Numbered from the stretch's first letter, positions 1-8,284 are shown. The stretch: 13,593 nt of DNA from Duncaniella sp. (GCA_029052375.1 JAIDJD010000176.1:1-13593); one strand, 5' to 3'. Made by a program: numbers and translations. Notes: generated by a model not told the origin, from the sequence alone.

Positions 1-1712
1 GTGGGAGGCACGGGGTCTCCGCTCAGCTTGTACGAGGAGGTGTTCTTGATGCCGGGGAGGGTGTTGTACTTCATCACGTCGCCGAGGACACTCACCTCCA
101 TGCCGAGGACGCCGGGATTGTCCACGAGGTTGAGGGCGTTGCGGGCGTCGGTCTGGGCCACGAGCTGGATGCAGACACACTCGGCGGCGGCCGAGGCTGT
201 CGGGGTGGCGGCTATGAGGATGTTGGCGCGCTGGGTGGTCGATACCTCGAAGTGGGGAGCATAGTCGGCATAATAGCCCACGATGTAACCCTTGACCCAG
301 ACGTTGCTCTGGACCGCATCTGTGGTCGACGAGGGGTTCATGGCTATCACCTGAGCCACGTTGTAGGGCTTGGCTTCGGTGCCGTCGCCCTCCTCGGTGC
401 CGGGCTGGTCGGGGTCTTCGGGAACCTCTACGCCCTCGAGCACAAACTCAGAGGCGCGGCCCTGGTTGCCGGTGATGCCGTAGGTGTCATACACTTTGTT
501 GAGATTGCCCTTGAGGCTTATGGTCTTGCCGAGGTTCTCGGGATGGTCTACGAGGTTGCCGTACTCGCGCAGGCGCGAACCCTGGGGCAGCTCGATGACA
601 ATGCAGCGGGTGTAGTCCCTGCAGTCGGCCGACGAGGCTATCACGAGAGTGGTAGGCAGCTCCACATCCTTGCCGAACTGTATCTGGTCGTTGGCGGTGA
701 CAGAGGTGACGCCCGGAGCCACGGCGCCCACGATGTAGCCCGTGGTCCATACCTGGGTGACTGTTGAGCCGTCGGCCTCGAGGGCGATGGCCTCGTCCAC
801 GCTGTAGGGGTTCTCGGGCGAGCCGGGACCCATGGTGGGATTGCCGAAGTTCATGCATCCGTGGCGGTCGATGAGTGTGAGCTGCCACTGGTTGCCGGTG
901 TCGGACGACCCGGCATAGTAGCCGAGAATGCCCACCACGTCGCCATGGCCCTTGGGGAGCATATCGGCATAGAAGTTGGAGTAGCCCGAGGTGCGTACGT
1001 TGATCTGCGTGCCGTCCTCGAGGGTGAGGATGCGGTTGGTGTTCTCCTGATATACGCCGAAAGGCTCCATGCCGCCGTCGGCAAACGAGCAGTTGTTGAA
1101 CCTCACGAGCTGGCTCTGCCACTTGATGAGGTCGGCGGGAGTCGTGGAGAGCAGGTCGGCCCCGCGGGCCACGGTGACGGTGTCGACGGCCGCGAGGTCG
1201 GGGGCACCGTTCATCTGTGCATGGAGCTGAAACTGCTCATAGGGCATGAAGGTGGTCTGCTGGCCATATTGGGCAGACTCTTCGGGAGCGCCGAGCTGCT
1301 CGAGGCCCGAGTACTTGCCTATGGTCATGCCGGTGAGGTCGATGACCAGCTCCTGGCCGCGGCGATACTTGCCGTTCATCGAGTTGGCGTTGATGCTCAT
1401 CGAGAGCGAGCCGGTCTCGTCCTGGATCACCATGGACTTGTAGATGTTGCCCGAGGCGTCAGAAGAGGTGATGACGCCCTTGACCATGATATGCTTGCCC
1501 TCGGGGGTGGTGCCGATGGTGGCATAGTAGTTGTCGGCGTCCTTCCAGTAGGTGGTCTTCACCTCGCGGATGGTGGTCAGCTCATAGTTCTGGTCTGTAA
1601 GCCACGTAGACTCGGGGGCCGACAGCGCGGGGTCGTCGAAGTCGTCCTGACACGCTGTGAGCGCGAGGGCACCCATGAAGAGCGCGCTGAGATATGTCTT
1701 GAGATTTCTCAT
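1..1712 (-). CDS. DUF5689 / DUF6359-like surface lipoprotein (3' end outside the window)
   Basis: Open frame of 570 codons from ATG at 1712 to the left edge, with no stop inside the window. Residues 1-21 form a lipoprotein signal ending in LTAC (Cys21). The next residues, QDDFDD, are acidic, as in the export signals of Bacteroidota surface lipoproteins. Residues about 40-290 resemble DUF5689 and are clearly paralogous to the upstream gene (shared pattern: SSD..GN.YK..V.QD.(S/T)G, then a G.Y..G.E stretch). Two DUF6359-like repeats follow, about 298-427 and 443-565; each starts NPYSV- or KPYNV-like, contains a GYIVG strand, and ends in a YGITGN or PGIKNTS segment. Gly/Pro/Asp/Glu-rich linkers join the modules. 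Neither DUF has an assigned biochemical role that I know of; an OB-like beta-barrel ligand-binding fold is my inference. It is the last visible gene of the operon, 70 bp after its paralogue. Family call is fairly sure, function unknown. Confidence 0.85.
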   Translation of the reverse strand, partial: MRNLKTYLSALFMGALALTACQDDFDDPALSAPESTWLTDQNYELTTIREVKTTYWKDADNYYATIGTTPEGKHIMVKGVITSSDASGNIYKSMVIQDETGSLSMSINANSMNGKYRRGQELVIDLTGMTIGKYSGLEQLGAPEESAQYGQQTTFMPYEQFQLHAQMNGAPDLAAVDTVTVARGADLLSTTPADLIKWQSQLVRFNNCSFADGGMEPFGVYQENTNRILTLEDGTQINVRTSGYSNFYADMLPKGHGDVVGILGYYAGSSDTGNQWQLTLIDRHGCMNFGNPTMGPGSPENPYSVDEAIALEADGSTVTQVWTTGYIVGAVAPGVTSVTANDQIQFGKDVELPTTLVIASSADCRDYTRCIVIELPQGSRLREYGNLVDHPENLGKTISLKGNLNKVYDTYGITGNQGRASEFVLEGVEVPEDPDQPGTEEGDGTEAKPYNVAQVIAMNPSSTTDAVQSNVWVKGYIVGYYADYAPHFEVSTTQRANILIAATPTASAAAECVCIQLVAQTDARNALNLVDNPGVLGMEVSVLGDVMKYNTLPGIKNTSSYKLSGDPVPP

Positions 1713-1750
1713 ATTATCGGGATTGTTTCGGAAAAGGCAATTGGCGATTG

Positions 1751-1778
1751 TCAATTCTCAATTCTCAATTTTCAATTA
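1751..1778. repeat. Heptanucleotide tandem array, four units
   Basis: Four head-to-tail 7-bp units (tcaattc, tcaattc, tcaattt, tcaatta) fill much of the 70-bp gap between the two DUF5689 lipoprotein genes. The array starts 4 bp beyond the stop of the upstream gene. It is AT-rich against a GC-rich background. No TAnnTTTG promoter box is visible between it and the downstream ATG, so it is probably transcribed within the operon mRNA. Confidence 0.8.
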
Positions 1779-1782
1779 ATGA

Positions 1783-3672
1783 TTATTTCACCACGAGGTT
1801 CTTGAACTCCCATGTGCCGGCCTTGGAGGCTGTCGAGGTATAGCGGAAGCCTATCTGCACCTTCTTTCCGGCATATGCCTTGAGGTCGATGTCGCCCGAG
1901 GCCACGAATCCCCATCCCTGTGTGGCGGGATATTCGGGCACGGTGAGGGCTGTCCATGCCGATGAGCCCTCCTCGCGGATGCATACCGATGTCTCCTTGC
2001 GGGCGTCCTCGGTAGTGCCGAAGAAGTTTGTGGCCTGCTCGAAGCTCATCACGGCGCCTGCGGCGGGGATAGTGATGACGGGCGAGACAAGGTAGGCCTC
2101 GCTCTCGTAGGCCTTGGTGGCATAGGCCGAAGCCTTGGCACACTTGGCCTGCTCGTACCAGCTCCAGACATAGGTGAGACCCTCGGGGAGCTTGGTGTTC
2201 TCCTGAGTGAAGGCGCCGAGACCCGTGGCGAAGCTCTCGGAGAAGACAGCGTCGGCGGGGGTGTCGGGAACCTCGGGGGTGTCAGGCCCCTCTGCAGGGA
2301 TGTTGGGGGTGCCTACACACTGGCGCTTGACCATGAAGTTGTTCATCTCCCATGTGCCGGCCTTGGAGGCGGTGGAGATGTAGTGCCAGCCAAACTGGAC
2401 CTTCTTGCCGACAAACTCCTTGAGGTCGATGTCGCCTGAAGAAACGAAGTTGAAGCCTGAGCCATACTCGGGATAGTTGATGGTGAGCTTCTTCCACTCT
2501 GCCGAACCCTCCTCGCGCACGGCGAATGTGGCCTCGGAGCGGGCCAGGGCGGCCGAGCCGAAGTAGTTCTGGGCGTGGCGGAATGTGGCCCAGGCGGTCT
2601 CCATGCCGCTCAGGTCGATGACGGGCGAGACAAACCACGAGTCTGTGGCAAAGTTCTTGGTGCCGTCATAGCCCTTGGCCACCATGCAGCTGTACTTGGT
2701 GTCGAGCTTCCAGGCCTCGCCGAGCGAAGCGGGTATCTCGGACACATTCTCGATAGCGAAGCCCTCCATCGAAGAGGTCAGCGGAGCCGAGAATACGACG
2801 TTGTCGGCGGGGACAACATCAAAGCCGACACAGTCTGTGGCGGGGTCGCACACTACGAGCTGCCAGTCTTCCTTGAAGTAGCTGAGGATGGCAGTGACGT
2901 CACCCTTGCCGGCGGGGAGCATCTGGCTCGAGAAGTTGCACTGGTTGGAGGTGTTGACGTTGAGGCGGTTGCCCTCGGCGTCGGTGAGGGTGCGGGTGGT
3001 GTAGTACTTACCGCCGGGATTGTCGCTCCAGGCCAGCTCGCCGCCGCCCTCGAACGAGACATCCTTGAGAGTGACGAGGACGCTCTGATACTTGCGCAGG
3101 TCTTCCTGGTTCTTCTTCCAGCCGTTGATCTCGGCTATGGAGGGAGAGATGGCCAGGGCGGCGAGAGCCTCGGGGTCAGGCAGGCCGTTGACCTGCGAGT
3201 GGGCCTTCATCACATCCTCGTCGATGCGACCGATAGAGCCGTTGTAGGGCTGGCCTATCTGCATGAGGTTGTTGTAGTTGCCTACATAGAGGCCGGTGAG
3301 GTTGACATAGATTTCCTCGCCGAGCTTGTAGCGGCCCTCGTTGAGGCCCGAGGCGTTGACGCCGATGAGGATGGCGCCGCTCTGGTCCTGGACCACAATC
3401 TGCTTGTACATATTGCCGCCTTCGTCAGAAGACACGATGCGGCCTGCTATGATGATAGAGTCGCCGTCGGCATTGAGGGGGATGGAGGCATATTCGGTGC
3501 CGGAGGCATACTGCCAGAAGTTCTGCTTGAACTCGGCTATGGGGGTATTGGCTTCCCATGTGGCCTCGGGGATATATACGGGGGGACACTCGAAGTCGTC
3601 GTCGCAGCTTGTGAAGCCGAAGCCCGCGAGGACCGCGCCCGCAAGAGCGAAGAGTGATTTATATGGATTCAT
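1783..3672 (-). CDS. DUF5689 lipoprotein with two choice-of-anchor J domains
   Basis: 629 aa, complete, ATG at 3672, TAA at 1783-1785. Residues 1-23 are a lipoprotein signal with lipobox FTSC (Cys23). The following DDDFE is acidic, which suggests display on the outer face of the outer membrane. Residues about 40-287 are the DUF5689 region. Two beta-sandwich modules of the choice-of-anchor J (cleaved-adhesin-like) type follow, about 293-449 and 475-629, separated by a Pro/Glu/Asp-rich linker (453-474). They share SP(V/I)I, an REEGS.(E/A)W segment, SGDIDLK..(V/A)GKKVQ and a C-terminal STASKAGTWE motif. Such domains are found in secreted or surface proteins and may bind glycans or other ligands; the actual ligand is unknown. 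The gene lies 36 bp after the TonB receptor, in the place where SusD-type binding lipoproteins often sit. I infer it is the receptor's partner. Confidence 0.88.
   Translation of the reverse strand: MNPYKSLFALAGAVLAGFGFTSCDDDFECPPVYIPEATWEANTPIAEFKQNFWQYASGTEYASIPLNADGDSIIIAGRIVSSDEGGNMYKQIVVQDQSGAILIGVNASGLNEGRYKLGEEIYVNLTGLYVGNYNNLMQIGQPYNGSIGRIDEDVMKAHSQVNGLPDPEALAALAISPSIAEINGWKKNQEDLRKYQSVLVTLKDVSFEGGGELAWSDNPGGKYYTTRTLTDAEGNRLNVNTSNQCNFSSQMLPAGKGDVTAILSYFKEDWQLVVCDPATDCVGFDVVPADNVVFSAPLTSSMEGFAIENVSEIPASLGEAWKLDTKYSCMVAKGYDGTKNFATDSWFVSPVIDLSGMETAWATFRHAQNYFGSAALARSEATFAVREEGSAEWKKLTINYPEYGSGFNFVSSGDIDLKEFVGKKVQFGWHYISTASKAGTWEMNNFMVKRQCVGTPNIPAEGPDTPEVPDTPADAVFSESFATGLGAFTQENTKLPEGLTYVWSWYEQAKCAKASAYATKAYESEAYLVSPVITIPAAGAVMSFEQATNFFGTTEDARKETSVCIREEGSSAWTALTVPEYPATQGWGFVASGDIDLKAYAGKKVQIGFRYTSTASKAGTWEFKNLVVK
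1786..2250 (-). repeat. Second choice-of-anchor J module (intragenic duplicate)
   Basis: Encodes residues about 475-629 of the DUF5689/anchor-J lipoprotein. It is homologous to the module at 2326-2796. An identical 24-bp run at 1807-1830 recurs at 2347-2370, exactly 540 bp (180 codons) away, and further near-identity surrounds the SGDIDLK codons. Confidence 0.8.
2326..2796 (-). repeat. First choice-of-anchor J module (intragenic duplicate)
   Basis: Encodes residues about 293-449. It is the partner copy of the module at 1786-2250. The strongest identity is at the C-terminal ends of the two modules (STASKAGTWE then N..VK); the N-terminal halves have diverged. Confidence 0.8.
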
Positions 3673-3708
3673 ATCTTGTCTGAATTGGAAAATTCGGATA
3701 ACGGGATG

Positions 3709-6462
3709 TTAGAAGCGTACGCCGACGTTGAGATACACCTTGATGCCCTGGGCGTAGAAGTACTTGTTGGGATACTTGGCGGCGTCGTAGTTCGAGTAGT
3801 CGAAGCGGCCCTGCTGGTAGGCGTAGGTCTGTATCTTGCGGTTGTTGGTGATGTTCTCGAGGTTGAGGTTGAAGTTCATGGACACCTTGCGGTTGATGTA
3901 GACCACCTTGCCGACAGAGGCGTTGAGCACCCATGCGTCGTTCAGCTTGTCCTGAGAGGCGAGGCTCTCCATCTTGGCCTCGAGCTCATCGGCGTCGGGA
4001 TACTTCTCCCAGAGGTCGGGCAGAGCCTCGTGGCGTATGGGCGAGAGGTTGACGTAGGCGTCGCCCATCCAGGAGGCGTTGACGTTGAAGAACCACGAGT
4101 GGGGAGCGGCCCAGTCGATGCCGATGTTGGCGGCCTTCTGGGGGGTGCCTCCGAGATAGAAGTTCTTGAGATAGACCTGCTGGTCTACGTCTGCCTTCAT
4201 GCCGTTCTCGTAAGAGCGGGTGCCCATGGGGTTGTTGCGATACTGATACTGGGCTATGGTGCCGGCAAACGAAGCGGTGACCGAGGGGGTAATCTTGTAT
4301 GCCAGGCCCAGCTCGATGCCGCGATAGCGGGTGTGGACACCCTTGAGGACGTAGTTCATGAAGGTGGAGTACTGGTCGTCGTAGAACGAGGAGCGCTCTG
4401 TCTGGTCGAACATCTCTGTCCAGAATCCGGCGAGCGAGCCGCGGAAACGGCGGTAGTTCCATGTGTAGGAGAGGTCAAAGGCGGCGATGCGCTCGTTGGA
4501 CAGGCCGCTGATGGCGGTGTCCTTGATGCGGGGCGAGATGTAGGCATACTCGAAGAGAGGAGCCTGGGTCTCGTAGGAGGCGTGGGCCGAGAGATAGTTG
4601 CGGCCGTTGATCTTGAAGGTGGCGCCGGCCTTGAGGGCTCCGGTGTCGAAGCGGTGGGTCTCGCCGCGGCCGTAGGAGTTGAGCGGAGCGCGTCCGTTCT
4701 GCATCTTGCCGTTGCGCGAGAACTGGGTATAGCCTACCTTCAGGCCATAGTTGATGTCCCAGCGGGGGAGGGCTATCTGGTTCTGAAGCCAGGCTGTGGC
4801 CTGGACGGCGTCGATATAGTAGTCATAGCCGAAGGTGTCGCCGTCCTTGACGGTGCGGTTGGGGTTGCGCAGGTCGTTCTGCAGCATCTCGGGACGGTCG
4901 GGGAAGTCGCGCTCGCTGTACTGGTCGATGTCGAGCCAGTACTCGCCTCCGAGCAGGTCTCGGATGGTCTTGTAGTAGTGGGCCGAGGTATAGTTGACGC
5001 TGACGCCTGCCTGGAGGGTCATCACAGAGTTGAGGCGGTGGTTGAGCAGCGAGTTGAAGACAAAGTCGTTCTGGTTGCTGTGGCGGTTCTCGAGGATGTA
5101 GCTCGACGAGAGGTTGTCGGGGTTCTGGCCGCGGCCGAACTCGCTGTTGTAGTAGTTGGCCTGGTAGAGATTGTCCCACTTGATCTGGCGGAAGCTCTCG
5201 TCGTTGCGCCAGAGGTCGGTGTAGAGGTCGAAGGCAGACTCGTTGTCCTTATAGTACGAGGGGAGATAGCGGTAGTAGTCGGGACGGGGGTCGGGCGAGT
5301 TGTACCAGTTGAGGGCCGAGGTCGAGTAGTGTATCGAGCGGAAGGCCAGGCCGGTGTTGAGCGATGTCTCGCGCGAGGGCTTCCATATCCAGTTGAGGAC
5401 GGCGGTGGGGTCGAAGGTCTCGACTATCTTGGCCGAGCGCTTCTTGCCATCCTGATAGCCCCAGTTGGGGTTGTAGAGGTTGCTGCCGGCAAGGTCGTAG
5501 GCCTCGAGATATGTGGCCGAGTTGGAGGCGCGCTGTGTGGGGGCGCCCCATACGGAGAGGTTGAGCGAGTGCTTGTCGTTGAAGACCTTCTGGACCGAGG
5601 CGAAGAGGCCGTAGGAGTTGTAGAAGGTGCCCTCGATGATGCCCTCGTCTGCATAGCGTCCGATGGCCGAGACTGAGAAGGCCCAGCCCTGCTTGTTAAG
5701 GCCGGTGGAATACTGGGCCATGGCGCGGAGCATATAGTTGGAGTTGGTGTAGGCCACAGAGCCGTTGAAGCCCTTGGAGTAGTGGCCCGCGAGGGTGTTG
5801 ATGTCCGTGGCGCCGCCTATGTCGCCAAAGCCGAAGTCTGCGGCGCCGAGGCCGAGAGCGGTGGTGCGGTCGCGGAAGACGCGGTTCATGCCGCCGAGGG
5901 TCGAGTAGTTGAAGCGGCCGCGGGCAAGGTCGTTGAAGCTGATGCCGTTGATGTATGTCTGCGTGTACTTCGAGTCGTAGCCGCGCACACGGAAGCGCAT
6001 GGGCTGGAAGTCATAAGAGGCCGAGTTGTAGTAGATGTTGTCGCTCGCGCCTGTGAGGGCGGCGATGGCCTGCATATTGCCTTCCTCGTCCTCGAGTGCG
6101 GCCTGGTCGAAGAGCATTTCGCTCTGTTCCTCGAAATAAGTATCCATGAGGTTGGTGCTCTTGACCTGGATGCGGCCGAGATTGAGCATTTTGTCCGAGG
6201 GCACGACGATGGCCTTCACCAGGTCTCCATAGCCGTAGGCCAGGATGGTGAGGTCTGTGGCTCCGGGCTGGGCGCCGTCGAAGGTGAAGGCGCCGGAGGG
6301 GTCGGTAGACGTGGTGAGACCCTGGGTGTCGAGTATCACCGTGGCTCCCTCGACGGGCGCCCCGGTGGTGGCGTCGACAACAGTACCGGCTACGCCTGTC
6401 TTTTGGGCAAGCGACGGCAGGGCGGCCGTCAGCAGCAGTAGCAGAAACAGTTTGATTCTCAT
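3709..6462 (-). CDS. TonB-dependent outer-membrane receptor with carboxypeptidase-regulatory-like N-terminus
   Basis: 917 aa from ATG at 6462; stop TAA at 3709-3711. The frame stays open upstream to 6921, but that part overlaps the kinase gene and lacks a signal peptide, so the start before MRIKLFLLLLL is chosen. Signal peptide 1-19 (cleavage about PSLA/QKTG). Residues about 22-100 are a carboxypeptidase D regulatory-like Ig domain (AGTVVDATTGAPVEGATV). Plug domain about 105-235, with FRVRGYDSKYTQTYINGISF and a closing FGDIGGATDINT. The rest is a beta-barrel rich in alternating aromatics and ends VGVRF, the usual aromatic-terminal signal for outer-membrane insertion. I recognise no clear TonB box. 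The length suits Bacteroidota receptors, but no SusD is adjacent. Family membership predicts active, TonB-driven import of a bound substrate; the substrate is not readable from sequence. Upstream gap is 53 bp of AT-rich DNA, downstream gap 36 bp. Confidence 0.92.
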   Translation of the reverse strand: MRIKLFLLLLLTAALPSLAQKTGVAGTVVDATTGAPVEGATVILDTQGLTTSTDPSGAFTFDGAQPGATDLTILAYGYGDLVKAIVVPSDKMLNLGRIQVKSTNLMDTYFEEQSEMLFDQAALEDEEGNMQAIAALTGASDNIYYNSASYDFQPMRFRVRGYDSKYTQTYINGISFNDLARGRFNYSTLGGMNRVFRDRTTALGLGAADFGFGDIGGATDINTLAGHYSKGFNGSVAYTNSNYMLRAMAQYSTGLNKQGWAFSVSAIGRYADEGIIEGTFYNSYGLFASVQKVFNDKHSLNLSVWGAPTQRASNSATYLEAYDLAGSNLYNPNWGYQDGKKRSAKIVETFDPTAVLNWIWKPSRETSLNTGLAFRSIHYSTSALNWYNSPDPRPDYYRYLPSYYKDNESAFDLYTDLWRNDESFRQIKWDNLYQANYYNSEFGRGQNPDNLSSSYILENRHSNQNDFVFNSLLNHRLNSVMTLQAGVSVNYTSAHYYKTIRDLLGGEYWLDIDQYSERDFPDRPEMLQNDLRNPNRTVKDGDTFGYDYYIDAVQATAWLQNQIALPRWDINYGLKVGYTQFSRNGKMQNGRAPLNSYGRGETHRFDTGALKAGATFKINGRNYLSAHASYETQAPLFEYAYISPRIKDTAISGLSNERIAAFDLSYTWNYRRFRGSLAGFWTEMFDQTERSSFYDDQYSTFMNYVLKGVHTRYRGIELGLAYKITPSVTASFAGTIAQYQYRNNPMGTRSYENGMKADVDQQVYLKNFYLGGTPQKAANIGIDWAAPHSWFFNVNASWMGDAYVNLSPIRHEALPDLWEKYPDADELEAKMESLASQDKLNDAWVLNASVGKVVYINRKVSMNFNLNLENITNNRKIQTYAYQQGRFDYSNYDAAKYPNKYFYAQGIKVYLNVGVRF

Positions 6463-6515
6463 AAAAGTAAAAAACGTAGATATTTGTGTAAAAAATTTGA
6501 TTGTCTCTCGATATC

Positions 6516-7166
6516 TCACCCGAGGAATCCGCGGTGGCGCAGGTAGTCCTTGACGAGGCCCACACACCCGGCCATGGACATCATGGACGAGTCTATGCAT
6601 ATATGGTAGCTCTCGGGATGGCCCCAGACCTTGTCGGTGAAGAAGTTGTAGTAGTCTGCACGCCACTTGTTGTGGCGGTTGGACAGAGCCTCGGCCTCCC
6701 TGGCCGTCCGGGCGTCGCCGCGCCCGAGGATGCGGGCCACGCGGGTCTCCATCGGAGCGTGGACAAAGATGTTGGCCACGCGCGGATGATGGCGCAGGAT
6801 ATAGTCGGCCGTGCGTCCCACCACGACAAAGGGGCGCTCTGAGGCGGCCTTGAGTATCACGTCGCTGACGGCCTTGTAGATGCCGTCGTCGGTGATGGAC
6901 GAGGACCCGGTGTAGTAACACATGGGAGTGATGCCGGAGGTGAAGGAGAAGAGCCCGTGGAGGAAGGTGGGAAACCGCTCGTCCGAACGCTCGAAAAACT
7001 CCGGGCTCACCCCGGCCTCGCGGGCGGCCTCGAGCAGAAGCTCCTTGTCGTAATAGTCTATGCCGAGGTCGTCGGCCAGCGCCTTGGCAAGCTCGCGGCC
7101 GCCGCTGCCGAACTGGCGCCCGACGGTGACGACAAACGGAGACGCGTATCTGTTGTTGTCCGACAT
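6516..7166 (-). CDS. Cytidylate kinase-like family protein
   Basis: 216 aa from ATG at 7166; stop TGA at 6516-6518. The frame extends upstream to 7721, but only as an out-of-frame reading of the hydrolase gene. The P-loop lies at about residues 16-24 (GRQFGSGGRE), with the Gly-Ser-Gly-Gly form typical of cytidylate kinase-like proteins (Cytidylate_kin_2 type) rather than classical Cmk. A second family signature, VVVGRTADYIL, lies near 114-124. An arginine-rich region (TRVARILGRGDARTA, about 141-155) matches the lid of nucleoside monophosphate kinases. No signal peptide, so cytoplasmic. Members of this family are common in Bacteroidales and I know of no settled substrate; a nucleotide or nucleoside is plausible. 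It begins 5 bp after the hydrolase stop, so the two are almost certainly cotranscribed. Family call is sure, reaction is not. Confidence 0.88.
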   Translation of the reverse strand: MSDNNRYASPFVVTVGRQFGSGGRELAKALADDLGIDYYDKELLLEAAREAGVSPEFFERSDERFPTFLHGLFSFTSGITPMCYYTGSSSITDDGIYKAVSDVILKAASERPFVVVGRTADYILRHHPRVANIFVHAPMETRVARILGRGDARTAREAEALSNRHNKWRADYYNFFTDKVWGHPESYHICIDSSMMSMAGCVGLVKDYLRHRGFLG

Positions 7167-7171
7167 GGGCT

Positions 7172-8233
7172 TCAGCGCTGCTTGATCAGGAATATCTCGG
7201 TGGGGAAGTGGTCCGAGTAGCCGTTGAGCCACTGGCCGGCAGAGTATGTGCGGTGGGGATAGCCCTGGCGCGAGCCCGTGCGGTCGATGAGGAAGTCGAA
7301 GTTGTTGACCTTGCACATCCAGTAGGAGAGGCCGCCGGGACGGGCGTTCTGCTCGAGCAGGCTGCCAGAGACGATTATCTGGTCGAAGAGATTCCACTGG
7401 CTCTTGTAGGCGAGGGTGCCGATGCCGTCGTCGAGCATCTTCCACCAGGGATTGTAGAAGCCGTGGGGGCCTACCTTGGCGGGGCTGCGCTGGGCGCCGA
7501 GGTTGACGGCACACGAGCGGTCCATGGGGTCGTCGTTGAGGTCGCCCATCACTATGACGCCCTGTCCGGGACGGATGGCCCAGAGCGAGTCGGCTATCTG
7601 CTTGGAGAGGTCGGCCGCGGCCTCGCGCAGGTAGCTCGAGCGCTCCTGTCCGCCCAGGCGCGAGGGCCAGTGGTTGACGATGACGCTGATGGTGTCGCCT
7701 GCGAGCAGGCCGGTGACACACATCTGGTCTCGCGTGCGGAAGTTCTCGTAGCCGGGTATCCTGAGTGTATGGTTGGTGACGTTGAGCACACGGAACATAC
7801 GCGGATTGTAGAGGAGCCCCACATCGACGCCGCGGCGGTCAGGCGAGTCGTGGTGGACCACCTGAAGACGCCAGTTCTTGATAGGCTCGGCCTTGACCAG
7901 GTCGTCGAGCACACCCTTGTTCTCTATCTCGGAGACGCCGATGATGGCCGGACCCATGGGGGTGGTCTTGGTGGTCATGGCGCCGATGGCGCGCGCAAGG
8001 TTGTTGATTTTGCTCCAGTACTTGTGGCCGTCCCACTGGCGCGAGCCCTGGGGCGAGAACTCAAGGTCGTAGGTGCCGTTGTTGTTGATGGTGTCGAAGA
8101 GGTTCTCGAGGTTGTAGAACGCTACGCCGAACACCATGAATTGTTTGCGGTCGGTAAGGCCCGACTGAGCGCTCGCACCGACAGCCGTCATGAGGGCCGC
8201 CAGAAAAAAGAGTGCAATCCGCTTGCTGAACAT
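7172..8233 (-). CDS. Secreted endonuclease/exonuclease/phosphatase (EEP) family hydrolase
   Basis: 353 aa from ATG at 8233; stop at 7172-7174. An in-frame TTG at 8242 would add three residues, but the ATG gives a cleaner signal peptide (MFSKR, then a hydrophobic core, cleavage about ASA/QSG at 22-23). The DNase I-like metal phosphoesterase motifs appear in order: FYNLENLFD (39-47), acidic SEIENKG (101-107), RRGVDVGLLY (133-142), VNHWPSR (186-192), MGDLNDDP (229-236) and the C-terminal YSDHFP (339-344) with the Asp-His pair. All expected catalytic positions look intact. The family cleaves phosphodiesters or phosphomonoesters (DNA, RNA, inositol phosphates, sphingomyelin); which one cannot be decided here. 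Export to the periplasm or surface fits its place as first gene of an operon for an outer-membrane receptor and two lipoproteins. Confidence 0.9.
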   Translation of the reverse strand: MFSKRIALFFLAALMTAVGASAQSGLTDRKQFMVFGVAFYNLENLFDTINNNGTYDLEFSPQGSRQWDGHKYWSKINNLARAIGAMTTKTTPMGPAIIGVSEIENKGVLDDLVKAEPIKNWRLQVVHHDSPDRRGVDVGLLYNPRMFRVLNVTNHTLRIPGYENFRTRDQMCVTGLLAGDTISVIVNHWPSRLGGQERSSYLREAAADLSKQIADSLWAIRPGQGVIVMGDLNDDPMDRSCAVNLGAQRSPAKVGPHGFYNPWWKMLDDGIGTLAYKSQWNLFDQIIVSGSLLEQNARPGGLSYWMCKVNNFDFLIDRTGSRQGYPHRTYSAGQWLNGYSDHFPTEIFLIKQR

Positions 8234-8257
8234 AATAGTCAAAAGGGTTTTATTATG
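8231..8257 (-). promoter_or_regulatory. Inverted repeat enclosing the start codon of the EEP hydrolase gene
   Basis: In the mRNA, CATAATA (8257-8251) is the exact reverse complement of TATTATG (8237-8231), separated by 13 nt. The final ATG is the start codon, so a weak AU-rich 7-bp hairpin could hide it. The dyad is seen directly; any regulatory role is inference. Confidence 0.4.
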
Positions 8258-8284
8258 AAATTGATTTTCAAAAGATTATCTTTA

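Noticed and set aside
1713..1750. Separate promoter for the last lipoprotein gene
   Set aside because: No TAnnTTTG box in the gap; cotranscription with the upstream gene is simpler.
861..1805. + strand open frames of 314 codons here and 360 codons at 2575-3657
   Set aside because: Same shadow pattern opposite the lipoprotein genes; composition is biased and there is no promoter or signal sequence.
3676..5676. Long + strand open frame (666 codons) opposite the TonB receptor gene
   Set aside because: Low-complexity Val/Gly/Glu/Ala-rich translation with no recognisable domain. It is the antisense shadow of a GC-rich gene with clear family motifs on the other strand.
6463..6515. Internal promoter in the AT-rich gap ahead of the TonB receptor
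   Set aside because: TACGTTTT on the minus strand is close to a -7 box, but no TTTG lies about 20 nt upstream and the final G is missing.
6463..6921. N-terminal extension of the TonB receptor frame to 6921
   Set aside because: It overlaps the kinase gene in another frame, and the signal peptide begins only at 6462.
7167..7721. N-terminal extension of the kinase frame to 7721
   Set aside because: It reads the hydrolase gene out of frame; the P-loop position fits the ATG at 7166.
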